Assembly: GCF_039529295.1 (NCBI RefSeq)
Contig: NZ_BAAAMN010000067.1
Coordinates: 1-50,160 of the forward strand
Source of the DNA: Yaniella flava
GTDB lineage: Bacteria; Actinomycetota; Actinomycetes; Actinomycetales; Micrococcaceae
Reading direction: 5' to 3'
Length of the DNA stretch: 50,160 bases
Both the position numbers and the translations under genes were made by a program. Positions 39,760-47,560 of the stretch are shown here, piece after piece; position 1 is the first letter of the stretch; each line of letters starts with the position of its first letter. The notes under the pieces were generated by a model, which was not told the origin of the DNA, did not search any database, and was given only the letters and a program-made list of their open reading frames with translations.

Positions 39760-39852
39760 ACAACATCACTCGCACCTTGAAGAGGTACTTATCAGTCTAA
39801 TAATTCTTGTTTGATATTGCCCGAACGTTAGCTGTGAACTTCCTGGGTGTAT

Positions 39853-40221
39853 TTATTGGCTGCTGTAGCCGCGCAATTTGTCGAGTTCACGACGTTCTTT
39901 TTTGGTGGGGCGTCCGGCGCCGCGCTCGCGTCTGGGCACAGCCATGAGATAGCGAGGGATCGGCTCGGGCGAGTGGTCAGTGTAGTGCTTGATGGCCACC
40001 GGGTGGCCGACGCGCTTTTCGAGGAGTCCGGTCACTTCGATGATGCGTTCCCGGCCCGGCTGGCGAAACGTGACAGTTTGACCAACCCTGAGCTTATGTG
40101 AGGGCTTGACTGGCTCGCCATCGACCTTAATCTTCCCGCCCTTGACTGCGGTGTTTGCTGCTGAGCGAGTTTTGAAGAGCCGAACAGCGTGCAACCAAAC
40201 ATCAACACGAACAAATTCCAT
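39853..40221 (-). CDS. S4-domain RNA-binding protein, Hsp15-like
   Basis: The 122-residue protein contains one S4 domain at the N-terminus (VRVDVWLHAVRLFKTRSAANTAVKGGKIKV, broken here only by family variation), followed by VGQTVTF and a basic C-terminal tail (PRRERGAGRPTKKERRELDK). In E. coli, Hsp15 binds 50S subunits carrying stalled nascent chains. It starts 7 bp after the flavin reductase stop, so it shares that gene's transcript and SAM-IV riboswitch. A functional link between the two is not obvious. Confidence 0.88.
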   Translation of the reverse strand: MEFVRVDVWLHAVRLFKTRSAANTAVKGGKIKVDGEPVKPSHKLRVGQTVTFRQPGRERIIEVTGLLEKRVGHPVAIKHYTDHSPEPIPRYLMAVPRRERGAGRPTKKERRELDKLRGYSSQ

Positions 40222-40227
40222 AGGGCG

Positions 40228-40770
40228 TTAGTGGTCCCGGATATTGCGGAACTGGGATTTGTGAAAGACCAATGGTTCGATGATGTTTGTGAAATCGGCC
40301 AGGTTATGCACTTCTAGAAGGGCTACGAGGTGATCACCGGCAGGAAATTCGCCGTAGACGGATGTTTCTAACCACAGTGCCGCATCGGCAACCAAGATAG
40401 CGTCGTTGCTCGTCTGGGTTTCAAGATGGGCGAAACGGTCGGTGCCCTTGGCTGCCATCTGGCGTGCGATGGTACCTTGACCTTCGCCCAGGATGGAGAT
40501 GCCAATTCGGTGGGCGTCACGAAGCAGTGGCCATGTGGCGGAAGTATATTGCACAGCGACTGATACCAGGGGTGGGTCGAGGGAGACTCCCACGGTGAAC
40601 GAGGACGCAACCATGGCCTGTGGGGTGCCGTCATCGGTGTAACCGGCTAGTGCCGCCACGCCGGAGGGGAACTGCCCGAATGCACTGCGCAATGACAGCG
40701 GCGAAATATCGTGGGATAGCTGCGCGGTGGTGTCAACGTCGTTAGCTTGCAAAGCAGTAGTCACAATCAT
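40228..40770 (-). CDS. Flavin reductase (FMN-binding, HpaC/DIM6 family)
   Basis: The 180-residue protein has the flavin reductase split-barrel pattern: LRSAFGQFPSGVAALAG, AMVASSFTVGVSLDPPLVSVAV and ISILGEGQGTIARQMA. Such enzymes supply reduced FMN to a two-component monooxygenase. The upstream SAM-IV riboswitch places it in sulfur metabolism, for example FMNH2-dependent desulfonation, although no monooxygenase lies nearby. The AAGG site is one base from the ATG, so the GTG two codons later (40762-40764) may be the true start. It is first in a two-gene operon with the S4 protein. Confidence 0.88.
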   Translation of the reverse strand: MIVTTALQANDVDTTAQLSHDISPLSLRSAFGQFPSGVAALAGYTDDGTPQAMVASSFTVGVSLDPPLVSVAVQYTSATWPLLRDAHRIGISILGEGQGTIARQMAAKGTDRFAHLETQTSNDAILVADAALWLETSVYGEFPAGDHLVALLEVHNLADFTNIIEPLVFHKSQFRNIRDH

Positions 40771-40814
40771 GCCTTAAAGGTTTTGCGCCCGAATGCGCTC
40801 GAACGCTGTACTTG

Positions 40815-40926
40815 CCCGACACGGCGTGTTCCGTGAGGCCAAATCATCACCTGGGGCACCCCACTACAACGTGGGAGGGTTGCCGTCTTACCAGCCAGGG
40901 CTACAGTTTGGTAAGAGCTCGTGATT
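40815..40926 (-). ncRNA. SAM-IV riboswitch
   Basis: On the minus strand the published SAM-IV signature appears in order: CACGAG, a P2 stem CTTACCA/TGGTAAG, ACGGCAACCCTCC, a P3 stem CCCAC/GTGGG, GGGGTGCCCC and GGTGATGA. The closing P1 helix is AATCA (40922-40926) with TGATT (40842-40846). This replaces the usual GGTCA/TGACC, a compensated change that supports the fold. A further hairpin, CACGG/CCGTG (40820-40835), fits the 3' pseudoknot domain. It precedes the flavin reductase and should repress it when S-adenosylmethionine is high. Confidence 0.88.
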
Positions 40927-40948
40927 CTGCAGACTAGACTAACGGATT

Positions 40949-40978
40949 TTTATGACCAGTGACAGTGGACTTTGTCAC
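40949..40978 (-). promoter_or_regulatory. Promoter of the SAM-IV-controlled operon
   Basis: Read on the minus strand: -35 GTGACA (40973-40978), an 18-bp spacer, and -10 CATAAA (40949-40954), about 23 bp before the riboswitch core. The -35 overlaps the last codons of hisD, so the operon has its own start although hisD runs in the same direction. Confidence 0.45.
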
Positions 40979-42288
40979 ATTTCGTCAAACCGGTGACGAA
41001 TTGCGTCGGCGTGAGCGTGGAGCCCTTCGGAGGTAGCCAGTGCCTGAATGCCTTTTGACAGTGGTTCCAAGCCGGTTTTGTCGTAGTGGATGCGTTGTTG
41101 CAGGCGTAAGAAGGAGACGGTGTTGAGCCCCGAGGAGAATCGTGCCGTACCGGAAGTCGGCAGCACATGGTTCGAACCGGCAGAATAGTCGCCCAGGGGC
41201 ACCGGTGCGAAGGCCCCCAGAAAGACCGCTCCGGCGTGGGTGATTTTTTCTAGCACGGCGTCGTTATCTGCGGTCTGGAGTTCGAGATGTTCGGTGGCAA
41301 TCGCGTTGGTGACTTCAATGGCCTCGTCGAGCGTTTCAACGACGAGTGCGCCAGACTGTTGTCCAGTCAGCGCTTCGCGGATTTGATCTTCCAGTACAGC
41401 TCCGGGGACCTGAGCTTCGATTTCGGCCACCACGGCTTCAGCCAGATCCATCGAAGTGGTGACCAGTACCGAAGCCGCGAGTGGGTCGTGTTCGGATTGG
41501 GAAATCAGGTCGGCTGCAACCCAGGCTGGATGAGCCGTTTGGTCTGCGAGCACCAAAATTTCGGACGGGCCAGCGACCGCATCGATACCAACCTGACCAA
41601 GGAATGCCTGTTTCGCAGCAGCTACATACACATTGCCCGGTCCGGTGATCAGATCGACCGGCGCGCACACGGTGTTGCCGGCGTCGTCATCGGCACCGAG
41701 GCCAAACATCGCAATGGCTTGAGCCCCGCCGGTGGCATACACTTCCTCAACGCCTAGCAGCTGGCAAGCAGCCAGGATGACGGGGTGGGGGAGTCCGTCA
41801 AAATCGGTCTGCGGAGGCGAGGTCACTGCGATGGATGGCACCCCGGCGGCCTGGGCCGGCACGACATTCATGATGACCGATGAAGGGTACACCGCACGGC
41901 CACCGGGAACATAGAGACCAACGCGTTGGATGGGGAGCCAGTGATTTTCGACGCGGGCGCCATCCGCTAGTGGCACAACTGTGTCTGGTGGCAATTGCGC
42001 GTCGTGGACGGCGCGGGCGCGGGCGATGGACTCTTCTAGCGCAACGCGAACATCACTCTCGAGTTCTTCCAAAGCCCGGTCCATTGCGGAGGTGGGCACG
42101 CGCAGGGTCTGCGGGCGCAGACCATCGAAGCGTTCGGTCAGTTCTAAAACTGCCGTGGCGCCACCGTGTCGTACCTGGTCAATGATAGGTTCCACGACGG
42201 CCGAAGCATCGGCAACTTCGAGTTTGGCACGCGGCATCACGGTGGCCGGATCATAGGTGGTATTGCGCAAATCTGCGATGTTCAGCAT
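40975..42288 (-). CDS. hisD: Histidinol dehydrogenase
   Basis: Catalyses the last two steps of histidine synthesis, histidinol to histidine, with NAD and zinc. The 437-residue protein has PIQRVGLYVPGGRAVYPSS, the TGPGNVYVAAAKQ block, AGPSEILVLAD, and the C-terminal HVLPTSGTARFSSGL segment with the active-site His. No other his gene is in the window, so hisD stands alone. The ATG lies 7 bp after a possible -10 box, suggesting a leaderless mRNA. Confidence 0.95.
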   Translation of the reverse strand: MLNIADLRNTTYDPATVMPRAKLEVADASAVVEPIIDQVRHGGATAVLELTERFDGLRPQTLRVPTSAMDRALEELESDVRVALEESIARARAVHDAQLPPDTVVPLADGARVENHWLPIQRVGLYVPGGRAVYPSSVIMNVVPAQAAGVPSIAVTSPPQTDFDGLPHPVILAACQLLGVEEVYATGGAQAIAMFGLGADDDAGNTVCAPVDLITGPGNVYVAAAKQAFLGQVGIDAVAGPSEILVLADQTAHPAWVAADLISQSEHDPLAASVLVTTSMDLAEAVVAEIEAQVPGAVLEDQIREALTGQQSGALVVETLDEAIEVTNAIATEHLELQTADNDAVLEKITHAGAVFLGAFAPVPLGDYSAGSNHVLPTSGTARFSSGLNTVSFLRLQQRIHYDKTGLEPLSKGIQALATSEGLHAHADAIRHRFDEM

Positions 42289-42295
42289 GACTGTT

Positions 42296-42301
42296 AGTGT
42301 A
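42296..42301 (-). promoter_or_regulatory. Possible -10 box for leaderless hisD
   Basis: TACACT on the minus strand lies exactly 7 bp before the hisD ATG, so transcription would start at or next to the A of the start codon. No ribosome binding site is visible between them. Leaderless mRNAs are common in actinobacteria. The -35 is weak. Confidence 0.4.
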
Positions 42302-42337
42302 GCGGTTTTCAGCTTTAATTAAGATCGTGCTGACAGG

Positions 42338-43909
42338 ATGGAGCCCATGTTGCAATTAGGAACCGAAGAGGGACCGGCGGAGCCGACCGAATCGCCCTCG
42401 TTACCAAATGTTGAAGAAGCTGTACCCGAAAATGTGCAGGATTCGGCTCTTGAAAATATTGACGCGCTGGGTCCAATAGTCGGTGTGTCATTGAACATCG
42501 CCATTGGTGCCCTGGTGGGAGTGGTACTCACAGCGATTGTGGCACTCGTGGTGCGCTTCGTGCTGCGTCGACGTCCACGGCTGCGGTCGCACCTGAAGAC
42601 AGTGCTCGGGCCGGCCTTCGTCGCGATGTTCTTTTTGGGTGCCCGCATTGGACTCGAGCTGTCCGGTCAAGAAATCTCCGGTTACCAGGTGCTGGCGTTC
42701 CTGCTGCTCATTGGTACGGCCGCAGGTTTTGCCTGGTTGGCGCTGCGTGTGGTCAATGTGATCGAGCGACGCGTGGAGCTGCAATACGACGAGGTCACTA
42801 CCGAGGACCGTCGCGGTCGCCGTATCAAGACGCAGATGCAGCTCATCAAGCGTGTGCTCAATACGATCATTATTATTATCGCGCTTTCCGCGATTCTGTT
42901 AGCCATCCCGCAGGTACGGGCGCTCGGCGCCGGTATTCTTGCGTCTGCCGGTTTGGTTTCAGTTGTGGCTGCCCTGGCAGTGCAAACGATGCTGACGAAC
43001 GTGTTCGCAGGGATGCAGCTGGCGTTTACCGATGCGATTCGTGTCGGCGACGTCGTCGTGATCGACGAGTACTACGGCACGATCGAAGACATCACGATGT
43101 CGTATGTGGTGCTGAAAATCTGGGACGGTCGACGGATCATTTATCCATCGTCCTACTTCACGACCACACCATTCGAAAACTACACACGTGTGGGGTCGGA
43201 GTTGTCTGTGGGCATCGACTTCGAAGTGGATTGGCGAGTCAACGTGGAGCCGCTGAGGGCACGGTTGCGTGCACTGGTTGAGTCCTCGGATCTGTGGGAC
43301 GGTCGTGACGTCTCGATTCAGGTGCTCGACATTTCCAATGATCGTGCCACCCTTCGCGCAGCTGTCTCAGCACGAAATGCAGGCGACCTGTGGGACCTGC
43401 AGTGTCTGGTCCGCGAAGACACCATTAAATTCATTACCGAGGAATATCCCGAAGCCATGAACATCATGCGCATCGAAAATACGCCACCGGGACCATCGGC
43501 AGAACTCACCGAGGCGGCGACCACCAAGGACACTTCGTCCAACGGATCAGCCGCATCGAAGCGTCAGGAAGCTTGGGATATGAACCGAGTGCCGGAAGTC
43601 GACACAGGCAAAGTTCGCTCCCGGCGCGGTAGCGAACCGCCCGTTGAGCGGGGCTGGATGCCCACGGTCCCACGCAAGAATGAGGACGGTTTAGTCGAAA
43701 CCGGCCCGGATACCTCTTCGGTGCCACTGACACAGCCATCTGAAGACGGTTCGATGTACACCGGCTCGATTGCCGCACTCGAACGCGGTGCAGATATGGC
43801 CGGACCGGGCGAAGATGTCTACCGCGCCCGTCAGCAGCGCACCGACGAAGTCGACGTGGTCGAGGGCGATGAAGAGGCCCAAGAGGACACAGACACTCGC
43901 AAAGAGTGA
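42338..43909 (+). CDS. MscS-family mechanosensitive ion channel with acidic tail
   Basis: A 523-residue membrane protein. An acidic N-terminus precedes about four hydrophobic segments. The last is the pore-lining helix, with LGAGILASAGLVSVVAALAV and NVFAGMQLAFTD. The beta domain follows with IRVGDVVVIDEYYGTIEDI and WDGRRIIYPSSYF, matching MscS. The final ~150 residues are acidic, low in order and not part of the MscS fold. It would release solutes on osmotic downshock. The ATG at 42347 has a better-placed GGAG than the one at 42338. The stop abuts the macro-domain gene tail to tail. Confidence 0.9.
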   Translation: MEPMLQLGTEEGPAEPTESPSLPNVEEAVPENVQDSALENIDALGPIVGVSLNIAIGALVGVVLTAIVALVVRFVLRRRPRLRSHLKTVLGPAFVAMFFLGARIGLELSGQEISGYQVLAFLLLIGTAAGFAWLALRVVNVIERRVELQYDEVTTEDRRGRRIKTQMQLIKRVLNTIIIIIALSAILLAIPQVRALGAGILASAGLVSVVAALAVQTMLTNVFAGMQLAFTDAIRVGDVVVIDEYYGTIEDITMSYVVLKIWDGRRIIYPSSYFTTTPFENYTRVGSELSVGIDFEVDWRVNVEPLRARLRALVESSDLWDGRDVSIQVLDISNDRATLRAAVSARNAGDLWDLQCLVREDTIKFITEEYPEAMNIMRIENTPPGPSAELTEAATTKDTSSNGSAASKRQEAWDMNRVPEVDTGKVRSRRGSEPPVERGWMPTVPRKNEDGLVETGPDTSSVPLTQPSEDGSMYTGSIAALERGADMAGPGEDVYRARQQRTDEVDVVEGDEEAQEDTDTRKE

Positions 43910-44425
43910 TCAGCGCGTCAGATGAGCCTCATAGAGGTCTTTCATCTGTGCTGAAAAGGGCACGAAAATCACCTGCGCAACAGACACGGTTTCGGCCATT
44001 GCTGAAACCGTGTCTACTCCTGCGGCCACAGCATCTTCATGTGGCCAGCCGTAAACCCCTGCTGAGATGGTCGGAAAAGCCACCGACCTAGCCCCCAGCT
44101 CATCGGCGACCTCGAGTGAACGCTGATACGCACTGACCAACTGGTTGCGGCGATCCGTGCGAGCAGAATACACCGGCCCTACGGTGTGGATCACCCACCG
44201 TGCCGGCAGGTTCCCTGCGGTCGTGGCAACCGCATCACCTGTTGCCAACCCCTCCGGCAGGCTCGTGGCGCGGAGCTGCTTGGTGGCAGCCAAAATGTCG
44301 GGACCACCGGCCGAGTGAATCGCCCCGTCAACGCCGCCGCCACCCAGCAGAGTGGTATTGGCGGCGTTGACGATCGCATCAACCTCGATCGTGGTGATGT
44401 CACCTTGTTTCACGAGCAGTTCCAC
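43910..44425 (-). CDS. Macro-domain protein (ADP-ribosyl hydrolase/deacetylase-like)
   Basis: The 171-residue protein is a stand-alone macro domain of the MacroD/YmdB type. GDITTIEVDAIVNAANTTLLGGGGVDGAIH is the ADP-ribose pocket with the conserved Asn, and PTISAGVYGWPHEDA is the phosphate loop. Relatives hydrolyse O-acetyl-ADP-ribose or remove mono-ADP-ribose from proteins. It is the third gene of a tight operon with a Usp protein and an MBL hydrolase (3-bp gaps), which suggests a stress role. Confidence 0.93.
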   Translation of the reverse strand: MELLVKQGDITTIEVDAIVNAANTTLLGGGGVDGAIHSAGGPDILAATKQLRATSLPEGLATGDAVATTAGNLPARWVIHTVGPVYSARTDRRNQLVSAYQRSLEVADELGARSVAFPTISAGVYGWPHEDAVAAGVDTVSAMAETVSVAQVIFVPFSAQMKDLYEAHLTR

Positions 44426-44428
44426 GCG

Positions 44429-44851
44429 TTACTCCTTGGCGCTCGTGACGATGGATTCTTCCGGTACTTTTACCGAAAGGACCGGTACCGGCAGCTCACG
44501 CAGCAACTCATCGGCTACCGAGCCCATCATGAATTTTGAAAACCCGGAGCGCCGCGCGGCACCGATGACCACCATGTAGGGGTGCAGTTCGGCCACGACA
44601 TCTTTGAACTCGTCGGCGGTGGAACGGCCACGTGAATACTGTCGAAATTCAGCGGCGACGGGGGCCTTGGCCAAATACTGTTCCAGCTGCTCCGTCTCAG
44701 CACGGGTCAACTGGGATTCTGCCCGATGTTCGGCCCCGGGGCCAGCATTGATGACCACGACGGGCATCGAGAGTCGTTCGGCCAGCGCCAAACCGTGATC
44801 TAACGCGGCACGGGACGTGTCTGATTCCTTGTATCCAATCACAATCGTCAT
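44429..44851 (-). CDS. Universal stress protein (UspA family)
   Basis: A 140-residue single Usp domain. It has the N-terminal MTIVIGYKESDTSRAALD and the ATP-binding loop IGAARRSGFSKFMMGSVADE followed by LPVPVLSV. The GxxxxGxxxxxxxGS spacing suggests that it binds ATP. Usp proteins support survival in starvation or oxidative stress. It sits 3 bp after the MBL gene and 3 bp before the macro gene, so all three are very likely translated from one mRNA. Confidence 0.92.
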   Translation of the reverse strand: MTIVIGYKESDTSRAALDHGLALAERLSMPVVVINAGPGAEHRAESQLTRAETEQLEQYLAKAPVAAEFRQYSRGRSTADEFKDVVAELHPYMVVIGAARRSGFSKFMMGSVADELLRELPVPVLSVKVPEESIVTSAKE

Positions 44852-44854
44852 GGG

Positions 44855-45703
44855 TTAACTCTTCGCATTCGATAGCAAATAGTCCAGAGTTGCAGCCAGG
44901 GTTAGCTTGGCTGGGTCACGCACCACATCCGGCAGTGTGGGATACAGCTGCATCGACAGATCGTGTACCACCACGGAGTGTGGATCCACCGGGGTCAGTA
45001 TCGCAGGGTGGTCCGAGATGAGCTCGCGAAGCTGTTCCACGCGTTCCAGCCGGTGGCTCCGATACTCGTCGGCGGTGCGCGCCACAGAATCCAACGTGGG
45101 GCCGTGGGCAGGCAACACGGATACCTGACGCCCGTCAACTTCAAGCCCCTCGAGCGTGTCCATCGACATCAGATAGTCGTAAAGGTCCCCGTCCGGATAG
45201 TCGAGCATCGTCGTGCCCTCTCCCAAAATGGTGTCGCCGGTCAGTACGGTGCCACCGGGATGTGGAGCAGCATCGTCATCAGGGAGCATAAAGGACACCG
45301 AATCCGAGGTGTGCCCCGGGGTGGGGACCACCCGGAGGTGCGTGCCAGCAGCCGCAATCACTTCGTAAGCTAACAGCGGTGAAGCCTCGCGACACCAATC
45401 CTCATCGACTGCACGCACGGGTGCACCAAAACGCTGGTGGAAGGTGTCCACGGCTCCCGTGTGATCGAAGTGGTGGTGGGTCACCAAGATCAACTCGACG
45501 GATCTACCGCCCAACACCTCGGCCACTGCATCGGCATGCTCTGCGGCACCTTCGCCAAAACCCGGATCAATAATCATTGCGGTATCGGCACCGGGCGCGG
45601 CCACGACGTACGTATTGGTCCCCGTGAGTGTCATGCCGGATGGATTGTCTTGGGTAACTCGTGTTGTGAACTGGCTACTAGCCAGGGTGATAGAAGAACT
45701 CAT
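44855..45703 (-). CDS. Metallo-beta-lactamase-fold hydrolase (glyoxalase II/LACTB2-like)
   Basis: The 282-residue protein has the HHHFDH metal motif (in LILVTHHHFDHTGAV), a third His in VVPTPGHTSDSVSFML, an Asp in LTGDTILGEG, and a C-terminal His in LPAHGPTLD. All ligands of a dinuclear centre are present. Glyoxalase II and LACTB2-type enzymes hydrolyse thioesters or RNA, and the substrate here is unknown. The ATG is only 11 bp from the start of a divergent gene, so both promoters must overlap coding sequence. It is first in an operon with Usp and macro genes. Confidence 0.9.
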   Translation of the reverse strand: MSSSITLASSQFTTRVTQDNPSGMTLTGTNTYVVAAPGADTAMIIDPGFGEGAAEHADAVAEVLGGRSVELILVTHHHFDHTGAVDTFHQRFGAPVRAVDEDWCREASPLLAYEVIAAAGTHLRVVPTPGHTSDSVSFMLPDDDAAPHPGGTVLTGDTILGEGTTMLDYPDGDLYDYLMSMDTLEGLEVDGRQVSVLPAHGPTLDSVARTADEYRSHRLERVEQLRELISDHPAILTPVDPHSVVVHDLSMQLYPTLPDVVRDPAKLTLAATLDYLLSNAKS

Positions 45704-45714
45704 ATGGTGAGTCT

Positions 45715-46815
45715 ATGGAATCAGCACAAAATTCTGGATACTCGACACCCGGTAAACCCTTTACCCGCGATACGAATTATATTAACGACCGTATTGTGGC
45801 CGACCCCGACGCCCACAGAGCAGCCGAGACCTATGAGTACAACACCATCGGTACCCTGACGACGGGTCTAACCCAAGACGCCGAAGCCTGGCCCGTGGAG
45901 GCCAACCGCTACCGCCTGGTGGCAGCTTGCGCCTGCCCGTGGGCAAACCGCACCATTATTGTCCGTCGCTTGCTCGGGTTGGAAGACGCGATCTCGCTGG
46001 GCACACCCGGCCCCACCCATGATGCTAACTCCTGGACCTTCGACCTGGATCCGGGCGGTGTTGATCCAGTGCTGGGCACGGAGCGCATTCAAGAAAACTA
46101 TTTCAAACGCTTCCCGGATTATCCACGCGGTATCACGGTCCCAGCAGTGGTAGATATTCCGAGCGGTGGTGTCGTAACCAACGACTACCCACAGATCACG
46201 TTGGACTTTTCCACGCAGTGGACTGCATTTCATCGCGACGGCGCACCAAACCTGTTGCCCGAAGAGCACCTGGATGAAATGTGTTCGGTGATCAAACGGA
46301 TCTTTACCGAGGTGAATAATGGCGTGTACCGGGCAGGTTTTGCCGGCTCACAAGACGCCTACAACGAGGCTTATGAGCGACTGTTTACGGCCATGGATTG
46401 GTTGGAAGAACGTCTGACCACTCGACGTTATCTGATGGGCGACCATATCACCGAGGCCGACGTGCGGTTGTTCACCACGCTGGTGCGTTTCGACGCCGCG
46501 TACCACGGCCACTTCAAATGTAACCGTAATAAGCTCACGGAATTTCCGGCCCTGTGGGCTTATGCGCGCGATCTGTTCCAGACGCCCGGTTTTGGCGACA
46601 CCGTCGACTTCCAGCAGGTCAAAGACCACTACTATATCGTCCACCACGATATTAACCCGACCGGGATTGTGCCCAAGGGGCCGGTTCTGAGCGAATGGCT
46701 CACCAAACACGGGCGTGAAGACCTGGGTGGCTCACCGTTTGGCGACGGTACCGCGCCTGGTCCAGTGCGTGAGGGCGAAGGCGTAGATCCTGCCAATAAC
46801 CCGCTGTATGCCTAA
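45715..46815 (+). CDS. Glutathionyl-hydroquinone reductase homologue (ECM4/YqjG, GST-omega-like)
   Basis: The 366-residue protein has the ECM4/YqjG layout: RLVAACACPWANRTIIVRRL carries the CPWA active-site cysteine, and the DYPRGITVPAVVD and NDYPQITLDFSTQW blocks follow. The helical GST C-domain has WLEERLTTRRYLMGDHITEADVRLF. The family reduces glutathionyl-hydroquinones. Actinobacteria mostly make mycothiol, so a mycothiol conjugate is the likely substrate (inference). GGTGAG lies 3 bp before the ATG. The stop codon overlaps that of the SDR gene on the other strand. Confidence 0.92.
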   Translation: MESAQNSGYSTPGKPFTRDTNYINDRIVADPDAHRAAETYEYNTIGTLTTGLTQDAEAWPVEANRYRLVAACACPWANRTIIVRRLLGLEDAISLGTPGPTHDANSWTFDLDPGGVDPVLGTERIQENYFKRFPDYPRGITVPAVVDIPSGGVVTNDYPQITLDFSTQWTAFHRDGAPNLLPEEHLDEMCSVIKRIFTEVNNGVYRAGFAGSQDAYNEAYERLFTAMDWLEERLTTRRYLMGDHITEADVRLFTTLVRFDAAYHGHFKCNRNKLTEFPALWAYARDLFQTPGFGDTVDFQQVKDHYYIVHHDINPTGIVPKGPVLSEWLTKHGREDLGGSPFGDGTAPGPVREGEGVDPANNPLYA

Positions 46816-47552
46816 ATTTCTGTACGCGGCCGCACCCAGACCTCGGTGATCTGGGTGTCCTCGGGCGCTTCGATCACATGACGGATGGATCGGGCCACGG
46901 TCGATGGCTCGATCAGCGGTGCAGGGAGTGTCAGCGGATAGTTGTCGTCCCATTCGATCATGGGGGTGTCGACGTGGCCCGGGGCAACGGTGGCTACCCG
47001 GATACGCTGGGTTTTGGTGCGCATCCGGATACCGTCGGCCAGTGCCTGTAGTGCGTGTTTGGATGCCGCATAAACCACATTATTCGGTGAGGTAGTGCGT
47101 GATGCGCCCGAGCCCAAGAACACTACCGTGCCGGCGGACTCACGTAATTGTGGCAGCAGTGTCCGGGTGAGTTCTGCCGGGACGGTGACGTTGAGGTGCA
47201 TGACCTCCGACCAGATTGCTGCCGTGGCATCGTCGAACGCATAGCGTGGGGCAATGGCCGCACAATGGAGCAGGGCATCGACTTTTGGCAACAGCCCAAA
47301 TGTTTCGGCAAACGTGGACGTATCGGCAAGGTCGCAGCGAACTGGATAAATTTCGTCACCGAGACGATTCAGTTCGGCTAACTTGGCCGCATCGCGCCCC
47401 TGAGCCACGATGGCGTAGTCATCGGCGAGCTCTTCAACAAGTGCGCGACCAATGCCACCGGTGGCTCCGGTGACCACGACGACCTGCCGATTGGTCACGG
47501 TCAGGGCTTTGAGGTGATCAGTGATCTCCAGTAACTGTTGGGCGGTGGTCAT
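46812..47552 (-). CDS. Short-chain dehydrogenase/reductase (SDR)
   Basis: The 246-residue protein has a Rossmann fold with the NAD(P) loop VVVTGATGGIGRALVEEL, the CAAIAPR segment (NNAG-like), and the catalytic Tyr-Lys pair in VVYAASKHAL. A Ser precedes it in VFLGSGASRT. The ~20 residues before the Rossmann loop are an extra N-terminal helix. Substrate unknown. It lies 8 bp after the asparaginase gene and probably shares its mRNA. Confidence 0.9.
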   Translation of the reverse strand: MTTAQQLLEITDHLKALTVTNRQVVVVTGATGGIGRALVEELADDYAIVAQGRDAAKLAELNRLGDEIYPVRCDLADTSTFAETFGLLPKVDALLHCAAIAPRYAFDDATAAIWSEVMHLNVTVPAELTRTLLPQLRESAGTVVFLGSGASRTTSPNNVVYAASKHALQALADGIRMRTKTQRIRVATVAPGHVDTPMIEWDDNYPLTLPAPLIEPSTVARSIRHVIEAPEDTQITEVWVRPRTEI

Positions 47553-47560
47553 AAGGCTCC

